A DNA stretch of 64,000 bases, taken from Tetmemena sp. SeJ-2015. Lineage: Eukaryota > Ciliophora > Spirotrichea > Sporadotrichida > Oxytrichidae. The notes below the pieces were generated by a model. The model did not search any database. It saw nothing but the letters and a program-made list of their open reading frames with translations, and was not told the DNA's origin. The DNA is taken from NCBI GenBank assembly GCA_027382625.1, contig JAJKFJ010021291.1, forward strand, positions 42,472-106,471. Reading direction: 5' to 3'. A program made the translations under genes and the position numbers. This document shows positions 46,750 to 57,594 of this stretch, piece by piece; the stretch's first letter is position 1, and the number at the start of each line of letters is the position of its first letter.

Positions 46750-47320
46750 ACGAAATAAATACTCAATGAAGCTGGTTCAAAATTCCAAGCCACTACAACT
46801 CTTATATACTGTATTTCTAATTTACCTCTTAGTATCCGATCGATAGCAATCCAAAGGTATTTCAGTTCCAGATCTGTCTTTAGTGAACTGTATTATAGTT
46901 GCGGATTTTATTTTAATTCTGTGAATATGGTAGTAAAATAATAAATGCGGAGAGTTGCAAGAATGGGATACAATTGAAATCGTAGAATTCGTCCATGACC
47001 TCTGCCAGTTGTTCGACTAGCTTATTAAAAATAAATGTGAAGTTTCTTCTTTACTCATATTCGATAGACTCTCAGCACTCGAAGATATGACTCATGGCCT
47101 TCTTACTTCATGTATATATTCATCTTCCAATCTAGAACTTGTGTAGCTACTATAACTCGGTATGATGCTCACCTCACCAAAAGTATTGCAGGCTAAAAAA
47201 AGTTCTTAGCGATTCGTATGCTGATCGAATGGTCCTAAATTATTATTTATATATTGTAAAAATCAACTGATTCCTCCCATTTTATTTTAATATCTAATTT
47301 AATTCTCTGCTATATTAAAT
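46750..47320 (-). pseudogene. Decayed paralogue of the LRR gene 3' region
   Basis: Shares ordered blocks with 24230-24600: AGAGTTGCAA, the AGTAAAGAAGAAAC codons (MSKEET here, MTKEET there) and ATATCTAATTTAATTCTCT. Here the minus-strand reading SIIPSYSSYTSSRLEDEYIH runs into TGA, and the next block (KLVEQLAEVMDEFYDF) is in another frame, so it looks like a degenerate copy. An alternative is a real gene with unresolved IESs. No start or stop could be fixed. Confidence 0.4.
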
Positions 47321-47363
47321 TCTATGAAAATTAAAAGTCTTGAAGCATAAAGCTAAATAAGAT

Positions 47364-48397
47364 ATGAGCAAGTATTTTCAATCCTTCGAAAAATTGACTT
47401 CGAATCTAGAAGATAAAAGGAAGCAAGCTCAGTCCTCAGTCAATTTCCCCTTCATTTATCAAAGTAGCAAAGAAAAGCTCAATCATCAGCAACTCCTCAA
47501 AAGCTAAGCTTTTAATAACTACTATCTTTCCCTGCATAACAAATAGATTTCTACTTCTGCAACTGGCCCTGATGAACCGACTCCTTAAGGATAGCCCACC
47601 TATTTCTCATCTCAACACGATTTCGGTGGAAAAGATTAATAGTACTTCAACAATCTACTTTAGAAAATGTTGAGTTCAAACTCTCAAGTGGAGAGCTTAT
47701 CACCTCTAAGGACAAGGTCATCCTCTAAATTTGCAAAAAGAGGCAACTCAGAGTTTAGTAGAATAATGCAAAATTCAACAATTAATGAAAGTAGAGACGT
47801 ATTGGAATCAGACTAGGTCAAACGTAATCTCAGAAAGAGTCACAGCGTCTTCAAATCTGGTCTCAAAGAAAAGCAGAAATTCACACAAGCAACTGTAAAG
47901 AACATTCTATAACCAAATTCAGAGTCTATTGAAGTCTTAAATATTTTTAGAGAATAATTTTATAAGAGGGCATGAACGAAGAACAGAAATCAAGTAAGAG
48001 ATAAAAGAGTAAGAGTAAAGTAGTGAGGGCTTCTTAAAGGCTACACTCCCTCAATATTTCAATAGTAGATGTGTTGAAGCCTCAACAAGCCGTAGTTGAT
48101 CATCACTTGAAAACCACTAAGAGACTAAAGAGTATAAAACGAAGATTAGGAAGCTAGGGTGTCAATGAATCTTAAGAGAGATAAAGATAAGCATATGATT
48201 CCTCCTCCATTAGTAAAATGCAAAGCTAGAGAGTCTCTCCAAAGATTAAGTCTTCGGAGTAGATGTACTTCACTGTATTTGCCAAAAGAAAAGTTCAGGA
48301 GAGCAGGATAAAGAGAAAGCATTAAGCTTATTTGTAATCACACTTGTTCTCAGAAATTTATGACAGTAAAAATAATAAATTAACGAGATAGATATGA
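47364..48397 (+). CDS. Basic Ser/Gln-rich protein of unknown function
   Basis: ATG at 47364 gives MSKYFQSFEKLTSNLEDKRK and is open for about 200 codons (SLSPLRTRSSSKFAKRGNSE, SHSVFKSGLKEKQKFTQATV) to a TGA near 47972. After a frame change it continues VDVLKPQQAVVDHHLKTTKR, MQSQRVSPKIKSSEQMYFTV and FAKRKVQESRIKRKHQAYLQ, ending at TGA 48395-48397. Overall strongly basic. One intron or IES is implied near 47950-47990. No domain recognised. Confidence 0.5.
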
Positions 48398-48852
48398 TAA
48401 TTTATTATAAATCATATACAACTTTAAAGCATTTTTATTTGTTGTCTTAAGACTATTTTTATAATACAAACTCTTAGATATATATTTAAAAATTAGGGTT
48501 TATCTTTTTTGAATAAATAAAACATAAATTTGTATCTGAAAAATATTTTTTAATGGAGCAATAAAAATTAATTTATATCTATAATTCTTTTCCTCTTTCT
48601 ATTAAAAATATTGCTACATCTCTAATTATATTTTAGAATCATCAAAATTTTATAAAATAGTAATTTTTTTTAATCTTCATTCATATCTGAATTTATAAAT
48701 TTTTTCTAAATGATGAATTTTTAAGTTAATAAAGTTGACAAATTAATTATAAAGCTGCAAAAATAAAGTACTTGATGTCTGATTATAATAAATAAAATGC
48801 TGAAATGTTAAGTTGATAGGGATATCTGAGCTTTTTAAAAAAGTGAAAACCT
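48398..48852. other. AT-rich intergenic region between convergent genes
   Basis: Very AT-rich spacer between the 3' ends of the plus-strand basic protein and the minus-strand CDK-like kinase. It contains the 3' untranslated sequences and any chromosome-end sites; no gene or repeat is visible. Confidence 0.45.
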
Positions 48853-50859
48853 TCACATAGAACTTTTGACATACTTTTGCTTGAAGTCAAGCATCTCTTG
48901 CTTCTTGTGGAGGGGCTTGAAAAAGTCATGCTGCAGAGCCTCTCTCGCAGTGATTCTATTTCTAGGATCAAGTGCAATCAATTTAATTAGATAGTAAAAT
49001 AAATTATATGAATTTGGAGAGAAGATCTAAAGCATGCTGGTTTTCAATCATGGGGAAGTATTCACTCATGCTTTTGGGAATAGGGTAGTGAGGGATGTTG
49101 AACTAAACTTGAACACAACAGGTATAAAATTTAATTTAGCACATTCAATTTGAGAGAGCTTCTTCAACTTTAGTAGGTGAGGACTGTGAGTCTGAGAGGG
49201 CGACCCCAGCATCTTGAAGGCAATAGTGAGCGCTTGGTCTTCACTCCTGCACTGGAAGACTGGACTCAAAGTGAAAAACTCTGCGAAAATGCAGCCAATC
49301 GACCAGATGTCAACGCCAAGAAGGTAGTCCTCAGAACCAAGTACGATCTCAGGAGCTCTATACCACAAAGAAACTATGGTATTCGACTTTCTGCGTTGCA
49401 TAAAAGATGCTTTCTTGGCCAAGCCAAAATCAGCAATCTTCAAACCACCTTGGAACTAATTAAAAGTAGAATATAATTATACCTTTTGCGTCAATGAGGA
49501 TGTTGTCTGGCTTGATATCTCTGTGCAGAATGAGTTTACTATGCATGATGTCGAGAGCAGTCAAAAGTGTCTTCATCATTTCTTGGACCTTCTCCAGAGG
49601 AAATGGCTTGCCGAGCTACTTCTACCTGCTGAACAGCTTACTGAGGGTTTATTGACAGTACTCAAACACACAATGAATGATCTTGTCCTTGTGGGAATCA
49701 TCCTTAATCACGTCAAGAATCTTCACAAACTAAGGATAGTTAATCAAGCTCTTCAACAAAGAAATCTCTCTCATAGTGGAATAGTTGATACCGTTCTGCA
49801 CATTCTAAAAACAGGAGTTTTAAACTATAGGCTTAAATACCTCAAAGAAAAAAGTCTTGATAGCAACTTGGATACCGCTAGAGATGTGCACTGCCTTGGT
49901 CACTTCTCCATAGGTTCCTCTTCCTATTACACTCATCTAATGCTTAAGTATAAAATGAATGTCATCTTAGAGTAGTCAGAGAACTTAGTCTGTCCAAACT
50001 GAATTATCTTGGAGATATCATTATCCCCCTTCTCCTTCTTCTTCATCTTGCTTTTGATTAAAGGAGGCTAGTTAGGGCTTGGGCTGTTAAGCGAGGAAGT
50101 TGCGATGAGTCTTTTGTTGAACAAAATGAGAAGCGAGATCCTCACCTTCTTCGCTCATCGAACCTCCTTACTCAGTATGAACTCCTCCAATTCCTAACCC
50201 TCTTGAGTCGATCTTCTTTTTTAGCTCTTAGCCTGAGCCATCATGGTGATTTTAAAGAAGCAGAGTCCGGGAAATATCCTTACCACCTGCTGCACCTCCA
50301 CCGATATGCTTGTCAGTACTCAAATATCTCTAGTTTCTCTTCTGTTGAGGAACTGGAATCGCCCCTCTGGCGTGTTGGAGCAAATGAGATTGTTCAGCAT
50401 AGCTCTGCCCATTATATTCAAACATGAATTATGCGTTTCATTAGCTTTGGCTGTAGTTGGCTTAGTCTTGTCTTCAGGGTTGAGATGCTAAGTTAACTGA
50501 GCGTTGCCGACCAAAATTGCAGCAGCTCCCATGTACATCTACCGCTTTTGGGGCTGGTTCTGATTGCTACCTTGTCCGCCGCCTGAACTCAATCCCCCCT
50601 GAGTTACCTTCTGCTTGTCATTGTGATTTACAGCAGCGTTGGAGAGAAGTCTTGGGCTTGAGCGATCGTTTGAAGTGCCCCTGATTCTTGGAGGAAGCCC
50701 TTAATTGAGGTTGGAATGAACGTGAGCGCCTCCAATTGCTGTGCTTGGATGAGCCATGAGAGAAGTTTCACCTTGAGGGCGCTTCTAAACTCCGTTTTGA
50801 GTGTTGAGCTGTTGAGAATTAGGATAGTGTGGTTAGAGTTAGTTGCTTGAAGAATCCAT
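48853..50859 (-). CDS. CDK-like (CMGC) Ser/Thr protein kinase
   Basis: ATG at 50857-50859 gives MDSSSNQLQPHYPNSQQLNT, followed by a disordered N-terminal extension of about 250 residues. Kinase domain: VIGRGTYGEVTKAV, QVAIKTFFFE, a 37-bp GT-AG intron, INYSTMREISLLKSL (PSTAIRE-helix position), KIIHCVFEYCQQTL, LDIMHSKLILHRDIKPDN, a 34-bp intron (49449-49482), LKIADFGLAKKASFMQRRKS, IVSLWYRAPEIVLGSEDYLL, GVDIWSIGCIFAEFFTLSPV and LIALDPRNRITAREALQHDF, ending at TGA 48853-48855. VSLWYRAPE is diagnostic of CDKs. IESs are inferred at 48980-49010 and 49098-49108. All catalytic residues (VAIK, HRD, DFG, APE) are intact. The NYSTMRE helix departs from cell-cycle CDKs, so the cyclin partner is unclear. 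Confidence 0.9.
48980..49015. repeat. 31-bp IES with AATTT pointers in CDK gene
   Basis: AATTT at 48980-48984 and 49011-49015. On the minus strand, deletion of 48980-49010 joins HALDLLSK to LIALDPRNRITAREAL, the canonical DLLxxLLxxDPxxRITAxEAL motif of CDKs. The unspliced frame is shifted here. Confidence 0.8.
49098..49114. repeat. Possible 11-bp IES with TTGAAC pointers
   Basis: TTGAAC at 49098-49103 and 49109-49114. Removing 11 bp restores the CDK frame between KLNFIPVV and FNIPHYPIPKSM. This would be an extremely short IES; a small indel is the alternative. Confidence 0.4.
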
Positions 50860-51152
50860 TTCTAGGGAAAACAATCAGTGATGTAGAAAATATCCTTAAA
50901 GAATTAATTTGATGCGTTGTAACTTGGAATAAGTTGAGAGTGAAAAGTGATTTTGTTTTGATAAGTCAAAGTTTGATTAATTGTTGAGATGGAGGATGGA
51001 TACTGCAAGAGTAATTATTATAATAGGAATATTTCTGAAACTAATTGAATTGAAACCATCATCTTAATCTTGAAATGATACCTCCAGTGACGCAAATGAT
51101 GGATGATATAAAGAAAGTTGATTTGATAGCTTGAAAGGTAATTAAATATTTA

Positions 51153-52172
51153 ATGGAGGATACGGATCAACAGATCAAGTCCAAACTGCTTGACACTCAA
51201 TATAGTAAACTTACTAAAGCTTTTATAACACTTATTTTTCAGACTCGTTTTCATTTGATTGTCAAAATATCTTTATCCGATTGCAATAAATTTGTTCTTT
51301 TCTTTTCTTCTAAAGAGAGTAAATCTAAGGTAACTTTTACAACGACCTTCGAATGTCTAACTGGAGACGTGCTAGATTTCATCTCCGAATATTTGCCACT
51401 GAGTGAACAAAGAGGAGTCGCTCCTAACTTTGTGCTAGCTAGTTCCACTCTGCTTAGAAGTTATGGGAAATACAAGATTGAAAACTACTCCATCCAAAAT
51501 GAGATACTCGTAGATCAGATTGCTGAACTAAAGAAGGAACTCTTTGATTACTTCGATGAAAGACTATTCAAGATGTCCAAGGGATTGGGAATTATCTTCC
51601 AGTCGAATATTAACTCTAAGGAATGGGGCATTCTTTAAGAACTGGCCTCAGACCGCAAACTACTCAATGAATTGTTATGTTTATTATAATGATGACACAG
51701 TTTTACTGAAAGTCTATTTACTTCTACTAGGTTGCAAGCCTAAAACTTCTTACTCAGACTTCTAAGATCAGTTAAGCAACATGATTTCTCAGAACAAAGC
51801 AAGACTCAATCAGATATTTAACCCTGAGCTTCATTTTACATTTGGCCCTCAAATTCTGTGCTAGGTTGGCTCACTCCTCTAAACTTGATAAAATTAAATT
51901 GCTTTAAACTTTTAGTCTTGAGAATTATATTCTGCACTACAACAAAACAGAAAGCAATGGGCAGTTATATCCATCAAGAAAGATCAGGACTCTCCAAATA
52001 CTAGCCCAAATCATCTATGAAGCACTCATTATATTCATACATTTAGTTTATTGCACTGTAGTTCTGCAAGATAGTTCCAAACAGAATTGAAAGTGATATA
52101 AGAGAGCTAGAGAGAGTAATTGAGCTCTACTCAGCCTATCAAGTTAAACTTAAATCAATTATGCGTGAATGA
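51153..52172 (+). CDS. Protein of unknown function, helical
   Basis: ATG at 51153 gives MEDTDQQIKSKLLDTQYSKL. Mixed alpha/beta character: FITLIFQTRFHLIVKISLSD, FVLFFSSKESKSKVTFTTTF, FECLTGDVLDFISEYLPLSE, and then a coiled region NEILVDQIAELKKELFDYFD. After a TGA near 51690 and a frame change it continues LLKVYLLLLGCKPKTSYSDF and MISQNKARLNQIFNPELHFT. Following two more shifts it ends RIESDIRELERVIELYSAYQ and TGA 52170-52172. The first 170 codons are uninterrupted. I recognise no family. It diverges from the CDK gene and converges on CFAP298. Confidence 0.55.
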
Positions 52173-52440
52173 CCTTATAAATTAGAACCCTTATATAACT
52201 TAAATTGTTTCAATTTTTACTATCATCAAATCATAATACAAAAGTCAAATCAAAAATAAATAAACTAAAATTTGAAGTCCAAGGTCGAACAAGTTAAATG
52301 ATGAAGAAAGAAAAATTATTTATGGTTAGTTGGCGGTTATCAAGGTACGATTTTAATAAATACAATAAATGTTTTCATTTAAATAGTAGCAATAAAAGAT
52401 AAATCTCCATTAAATACACATCTAACTCTAGTAGGTTACT

Positions 52441-53362
52441 TCATCTGAATCTGATGTTTCCCTGTCCATGAAGTTAGCCCTTAAGCTACCTACTATCTGC
52501 CCATGCAGAATTGAGATATGCGTCATCGTTGTCTTCAACAAGCTACTTCTGTTCCTCTTCCTTCTTATAGTAATAGGAGAGCATCTTCTAGTGAGTCTGA
52601 GGATCGATTAAAGGTTCTCTCACTGGTGCTCCTGAACCCTTCTTCTGAAGCTTGACGACAAACTTTTGCTTCTCATTCTTTCCAAAGTAATCTGAGAAAG
52701 TCTTTCCCTTCTATAGCTCTTTCCCAACCACCCAAATGGTAGAACTTTCTGGATTGAGGTCATCAGTTAAGTCCATCTTCTCATCGAACTCTTCTCCGTT
52801 TTCAAGAATGACACGAATGGGCTCCCACTCACCCAATCCGTAATATGCAGGGTAGGACATCATGATAACTCCTCTAATGATGTCTAGTCGCTCTTGCAGT
52901 GCCTCAAAAGTGAGACACACCTTTGCGATCAACTTGAGACTTATGGATAACTTCTTTGGTCTTCATGGCCTCATCAAGCATGGTCTTAGTAATATCCTCT
53001 CCAAGTAACCAACCAGTGCGGTAGTGAGTTTCATCCACAATTTCTCTCACTCCCACCTTAGGAGGCATTTTCTTGAGTCCATTGATAGTTGTGATATCCT
53101 CATTCTTCAAATACTCCTCATATTCCTTAAGGCCTCTCAATTCTTCCGGCTTCATAGGTCCCTTGCTTCCTAAATCTTCCAGTGCAATGGCAGCTCTGTC
53201 TAACTTGAGTCTCAAGTTGTTCACTATTTACAGAATTATTTAGCTTATATATTATTTCTTACATCTGCAGAGTTGATCCAGTAAGTCTTCAATCTTAATT
53301 GAGCACACAGTCTCGAATAGGAATTGGTTCAGATCGGTCTTTTTGTAATGAAGGACTACCAT
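52441..53362 (-). CDS. CFAP298: CFAP298 (C21orf59/Kurly) homologue, ciliary dynein assembly
   Basis: Conserved ciliary protein needed for outer dynein arm assembly. ATG at 53360-53362 gives MVVLHYKKTDLNQFLFETVC, matching the MVxLHxKxxDxxQFL family start. A 39-bp GT-AG intron (about 53226-53264) separates it from LNNLRLKLDRAAIALEDLGS. Further motifs: GVREIVDETHYRTGWLLGED, LTFEALQERLDIIRGVIMMS, YPAYYGLGEWEPIRVILE, FSDYFGKNEKQKFVVKLQKK, GSGAPVREPLIDPQTHQKML, and the diagnostic ending EDNDDAYLNSAWADSRQLKG. Stop TGA is at 52441-52443. One extra base near 52926-52929 shifts frame between HKSQVD and AKVCLTFEAL; no pointer-flanked insert explains it, so a sequencing indel is likely. Confidence 0.93.
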
Positions 53363-53539
53363 TTCTTGTTTTCAGCGCTTTCTTTAAATTCAAATTATAA
53401 ACTCAAATCATTCTCTCAGATTATTCTAGAAATAATACTCAAATACATTACTTGCAAGTACCACCAATACTTTTATTACTTATCTAGATCTACAAATTAA
53501 TAGCATGCACTTTTATGGAAGATTGAAAAATAAATATAA

Positions 53540-56500
53540 ATGACCAGTTAGACTCCAATGCAAAGCACCACAACTGTTGGAGCAGGAGGATAGTAAACTT
53601 AGTCTGCCCTGCAAAAACTCAAATAAACCAGACTGTACCAATACAACTTTGGGGAATATCAAAAGCTAGAACACATCAAGATCATATACTTGAAAAATGA
53701 AACTCCTCTGGACTACTTGGAGAAATAAAATGAGCTTGATCTCTCCGATCAATAGGCTAGGCATCTTCCTCCCCTCAATACTTTCAATTTTTAACTTTGA
53801 ACTTCTATTTTAGCAGTTTGACGGAGCTAAATTTATCTCACAACTATATAAAGTCATTAGATACTTTAGCCTTAATTAAGAGTTGCCCCAAGCTAACCAG
53901 AATAGACCTGAGTCATAATCGTCTAGACAAAATAAGCGAGATTCTTCTGCTAAACGACCTAAAACTTCTCTCTCATTTGGATATTAGTGCAAACCCTATT
54001 CAAATTATTAGAAAGAGGCTTTGCCTTTTGGAGTGCATAATTCTCAATGACAGTAAGCAAAATCTCAATGAGAAGCTATAATTTGTTCCCTAAATACGTA
54101 TTTAATTCATGTTGTAGTGACTAATTACTTGTCTGCTAATTTCAGTCATGTAGCTCGGATGCGACCATCAACTGCCTGCATATCTCCTTAGCCTAGAGTG
54201 TTTGAGCACTGCACAGATGACTACAACTACCAGAGAGAGGTGCTCCAAAATGTGCCACTCGAAGAGAAGAATGAAAAGGCCATCCTAGACATGACTGCTG
54301 TTACACCAAGGCATGGGGGAAATTTCAGAAATTTGACTTGCCTTAATAGAGATAGCATTACTGTCAGGGAGCTCTCAGATATTCTATACTATGCCAAATT
54401 TGAGAAGGAATTTACGAGATAGAAGAAGATTTATGAAGACTTGACTAAACTCAAATAGGTGGAGTACAAAATAAATGCACTAAGAAGGGGGAAATCAATG
54501 GGAAGACTAGAGAATCTTAAAAAGGAGAAGGAACTCAAGAAGGGGAAAACTCAACCTCTGAAAGATAGACTCACTAATAAAGGAGATAAGGGTATTACAA
54601 TAGAGTCACTTCGACCTGCCTCTTAATAGAGATTTCAGTTTAACAACTAGCAAGCTGACAGGAATAGAAGCCATTATATTTTCAATTCTTTGGAGCAGAT
54701 TAACGAATCCGATTAATTGATTTTTGAAGGCGAGCAAAGAAGATTAAAAGAGGAGAGACTCCAAAATAAGAAGGAATACGAAGGCATCAAAAGCAAGATA
54801 GTTTCACTGAAAAAGAAGAATGACTGCGAGTTTTTCAGATTCAAGGAACTTAAAACTGCACCCACTTTTAAACCTGAACTGCCGAAGATGCATACTATAA
54901 GCATTAAAGCTAAAAATGTTTCGAAGGCTTTGATGGAAGATCTCACCAAGAAGAAAGAAGTGAAGAAGTATCAAACGTAAGCAACCTAAAAGATGATGCG
55001 CAAGATAAAGCATCAGAGAGCTTAAATGGCCAAGAACAAGGATCTTCTTAATTAGAGCTTCAGTTCAGACGATTTAAATGAGAGAAGGGAGCAGGAAGCT
55101 ATCAAGCTTAAAGACTCTTCCTCCGAGTAAGGCGATAGTGGCTCTGACATAGTGAGTGTAGAAAGTGACTTACAACTTGACTAAGAAAGCAAGCATTAGT
55201 TCTAAACTTTTGATACTATGGAGAAAGCCTCTATAAATTAGTCGCCTTTCAAAGATCTTTAGTCCTTAGATGAGGATCAAGGCATTAAGGAAGATCTTGA
55301 TATAATAAAGTCTAGGAATCAACTGACTCAGGAGCATAGAGGTATTTTGACCTCCCCTCTTTCTCAAAACTACTTCTCTCCTGCGAGAACTGTAGACCTT
55401 CAAAAGAGACTCTAATTCACCTAGAGCTTGAAATGTGTTTGAATATATTTATAATTTAAAAGCTCGAACAATGAAGCCAACAACAATTTCAATGACCATA
55501 AGTTAATATTATTTCCTTAAAAGTTGCAGAGGTGTCAGAGTGAGGCAAATATGAAGCCAGAAAACATAGAGACTAGGAAGGAGCACTATCAGCGTGTGCA
55601 AATAGAAAAATAAATCCACATTAACTAGCAGCAAAAAAATTTCAGAATGATGGTTGGTAGAGCACATAGACAAGTCTATAAGAAAAAAGATTTTCAGGAG
55701 GCTTAGCGAATATCATCATTCATTATCTTTCTAATAGTTAGGTAGGACCTGTTTCAAGGACATTTAAAGTACGAGGATCTGAAATCTACAGAGCTGAGAA
55801 TGGAATTTATCAAGTTGTCTAGAGAGAAGAAACTTTTCAAAGAGTCTTAGGAATACTTCAAACAGAATAAGGATTTGCTTGAAACTAATCCTTACTACAA
55901 AGAGTGGGCAGAATAAAATGGTGTCAATGAAGAAGACCTCAAAGACTATGACGATCTACTCTTACTCTATCTCAATTGTAAATAGAATGTTAATTTATAA
56001 GTGCTATAAATTTAAATGAGCACAGTAGAAAAGATGTGAAAAAGCTAACTCAAGTAATTAACAAAATATGTCCAGGCGACCCTGAAAGTCTATATAAGCA
56101 TAAGAAGAGAAATGTCAATGAGAAACTAGACAAGAATCTAGTTTAGCTATCAGAGGAGGAATTCCAAAGATTGTAAACTCTACTAAGTATCTATGCTAAA
56201 CTTGACTCGTTTCCCCCAACTATAAGCAACATGGACAGATGGCTTGAGATAAATAGATAGCATCAATAAAGAGCATATGAAAGAGAAGAAGAGTTTAAGA
56301 AGCATGTGGCATCTCTACCCTAAACAAAAACCAGAAAGTAGAGGATATTTTAGGAGTAGAAGGATGAAAAGAGAAAGCAGGTTTCGCTAATGAACACCAA
56401 GAATTTGGAAAATAATTACTTCCTCTCTCCGAAGCTGTATCAAACTCCAACGGAAACAAATTTGCAATAGCCTCATCAAAGTGAAGTAACTAGCCAAACT

Positions 56501-57468
56501 GAGAATATAATCAATAACTTAAAGCAGCCAAAGTCATTGAATACAACTAGACCAATGAATCTTATTTTAATATTTGATATGACTGCAGTTACTAACGCCT
56601 CTACCACAGTTTCAACAAACTACAATCAAAGTAGACTTGATTCTGCTAAGCCAATTGGGATGCATAGATCCTAGAATTCATATTCTTAGAAAGCGCTTTC
56701 AAACTAGACATCAGCTAAGAAGCTCTCTTCGATAACTAAAGTTGGCTTTATTGAGAAATAGATGTCTGCTGCAAGGCAAAATTAAAACGTCCATCCAAAG
56801 TAGCATAAGATCTACGATTGGGAGCCTCTAGAGATGAAAGGCAGCATTTTAATTATATAATTATAATCCTGGACTATATTCCTATGTACAACGATTTCTG
56901 GAATAAGTTGAAATAGAAGGTGTATCCACTAGCACCATTAGAGTAAATTATTAGGGATCCCACAAAATATGAGCACACAAAGCAAATCCTTTAGACTGAA
57001 GTTTAAAAACAAGAGAAAGCTGAATTTCTTAAAAAGAAGCTTGCGAAATAAGGTGGTAAAATCACTAATCGTTAGCTTGATGAGTTGGCTTAAGCCACTT
57101 AAAAAAGAGTAATCGGAAGCAAGTATAGGTTCATACAAACACCAGATTAGATGCATGATCCACAGAAAGCCAATTTATTTTTACCAAATTGTTTATAAGC
57201 AGTTGTTGAAGAGATAGAAAGGGATGTGGATTTAAGTTTGTACTTGGATGATGTTTGCGAAACTTCCCAAGTACTTGAAAAGAAGACCACCGGGAAATCA
57301 ACTGCTGAAGTTTTTGACATGAATCTTAAGAGGGATAAAATTCACAGATTGATGGAAAAGGAATACTGTATTCAACCTACTGTGCTTTAATCATAATTAA
57401 TATTTTTAGTGCATCAATAGAATATGATGGGCAGAATAGTTCGCTATTCCCACAAAAAGTATGCTTGA
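53540..57468 (+). CDS. Leucine-rich-repeat and coiled-coil protein
   Basis: ATG at 53540 gives MTSQTPMQSTTTVGAGGQQT. After DLSDQQARHLPPLN and an intron ending TTTTAG (about 53815), LRRs follow: LTELNLSHNYIKSLDTLALI, LTRIDLSHNRLDKISEILLL and LSHLDISANPIQIIRKRLC. A cap-like segment and helical coil come next (KKIYEDLTKLKQVEYKINAL, NKKEYEGIKSKIVSLKKKND), then an acidic Ser/Gln region (55080-55380). C-terminal helical segments include YYKEWAEQNGVNEEDLKDYD, FNDFWNKLK-type sequence near 56890, and DVDLSLYLDDVCETSQVLEK, ending at TGA 57466-57468. Breaks near 54110, 55440, 56035 and 56860 are probable IESs or introns. Whether it is one gene or two is not fully certain. LRR plus coiled-coil proteins are common in axonemal and basal-body scaffolds. 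Confidence 0.65.
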
Positions 57469-57594
57469 GATTTCGAAATTTATTCTTAATTTCTTATAAT
57501 GGATTCGAGCAGACTGATTTGATTGAATTTGAAATTAGTCAAACGAATAAATTACAAATAAAGTTAACTATCACCATCATAAAATAGTGATTTA

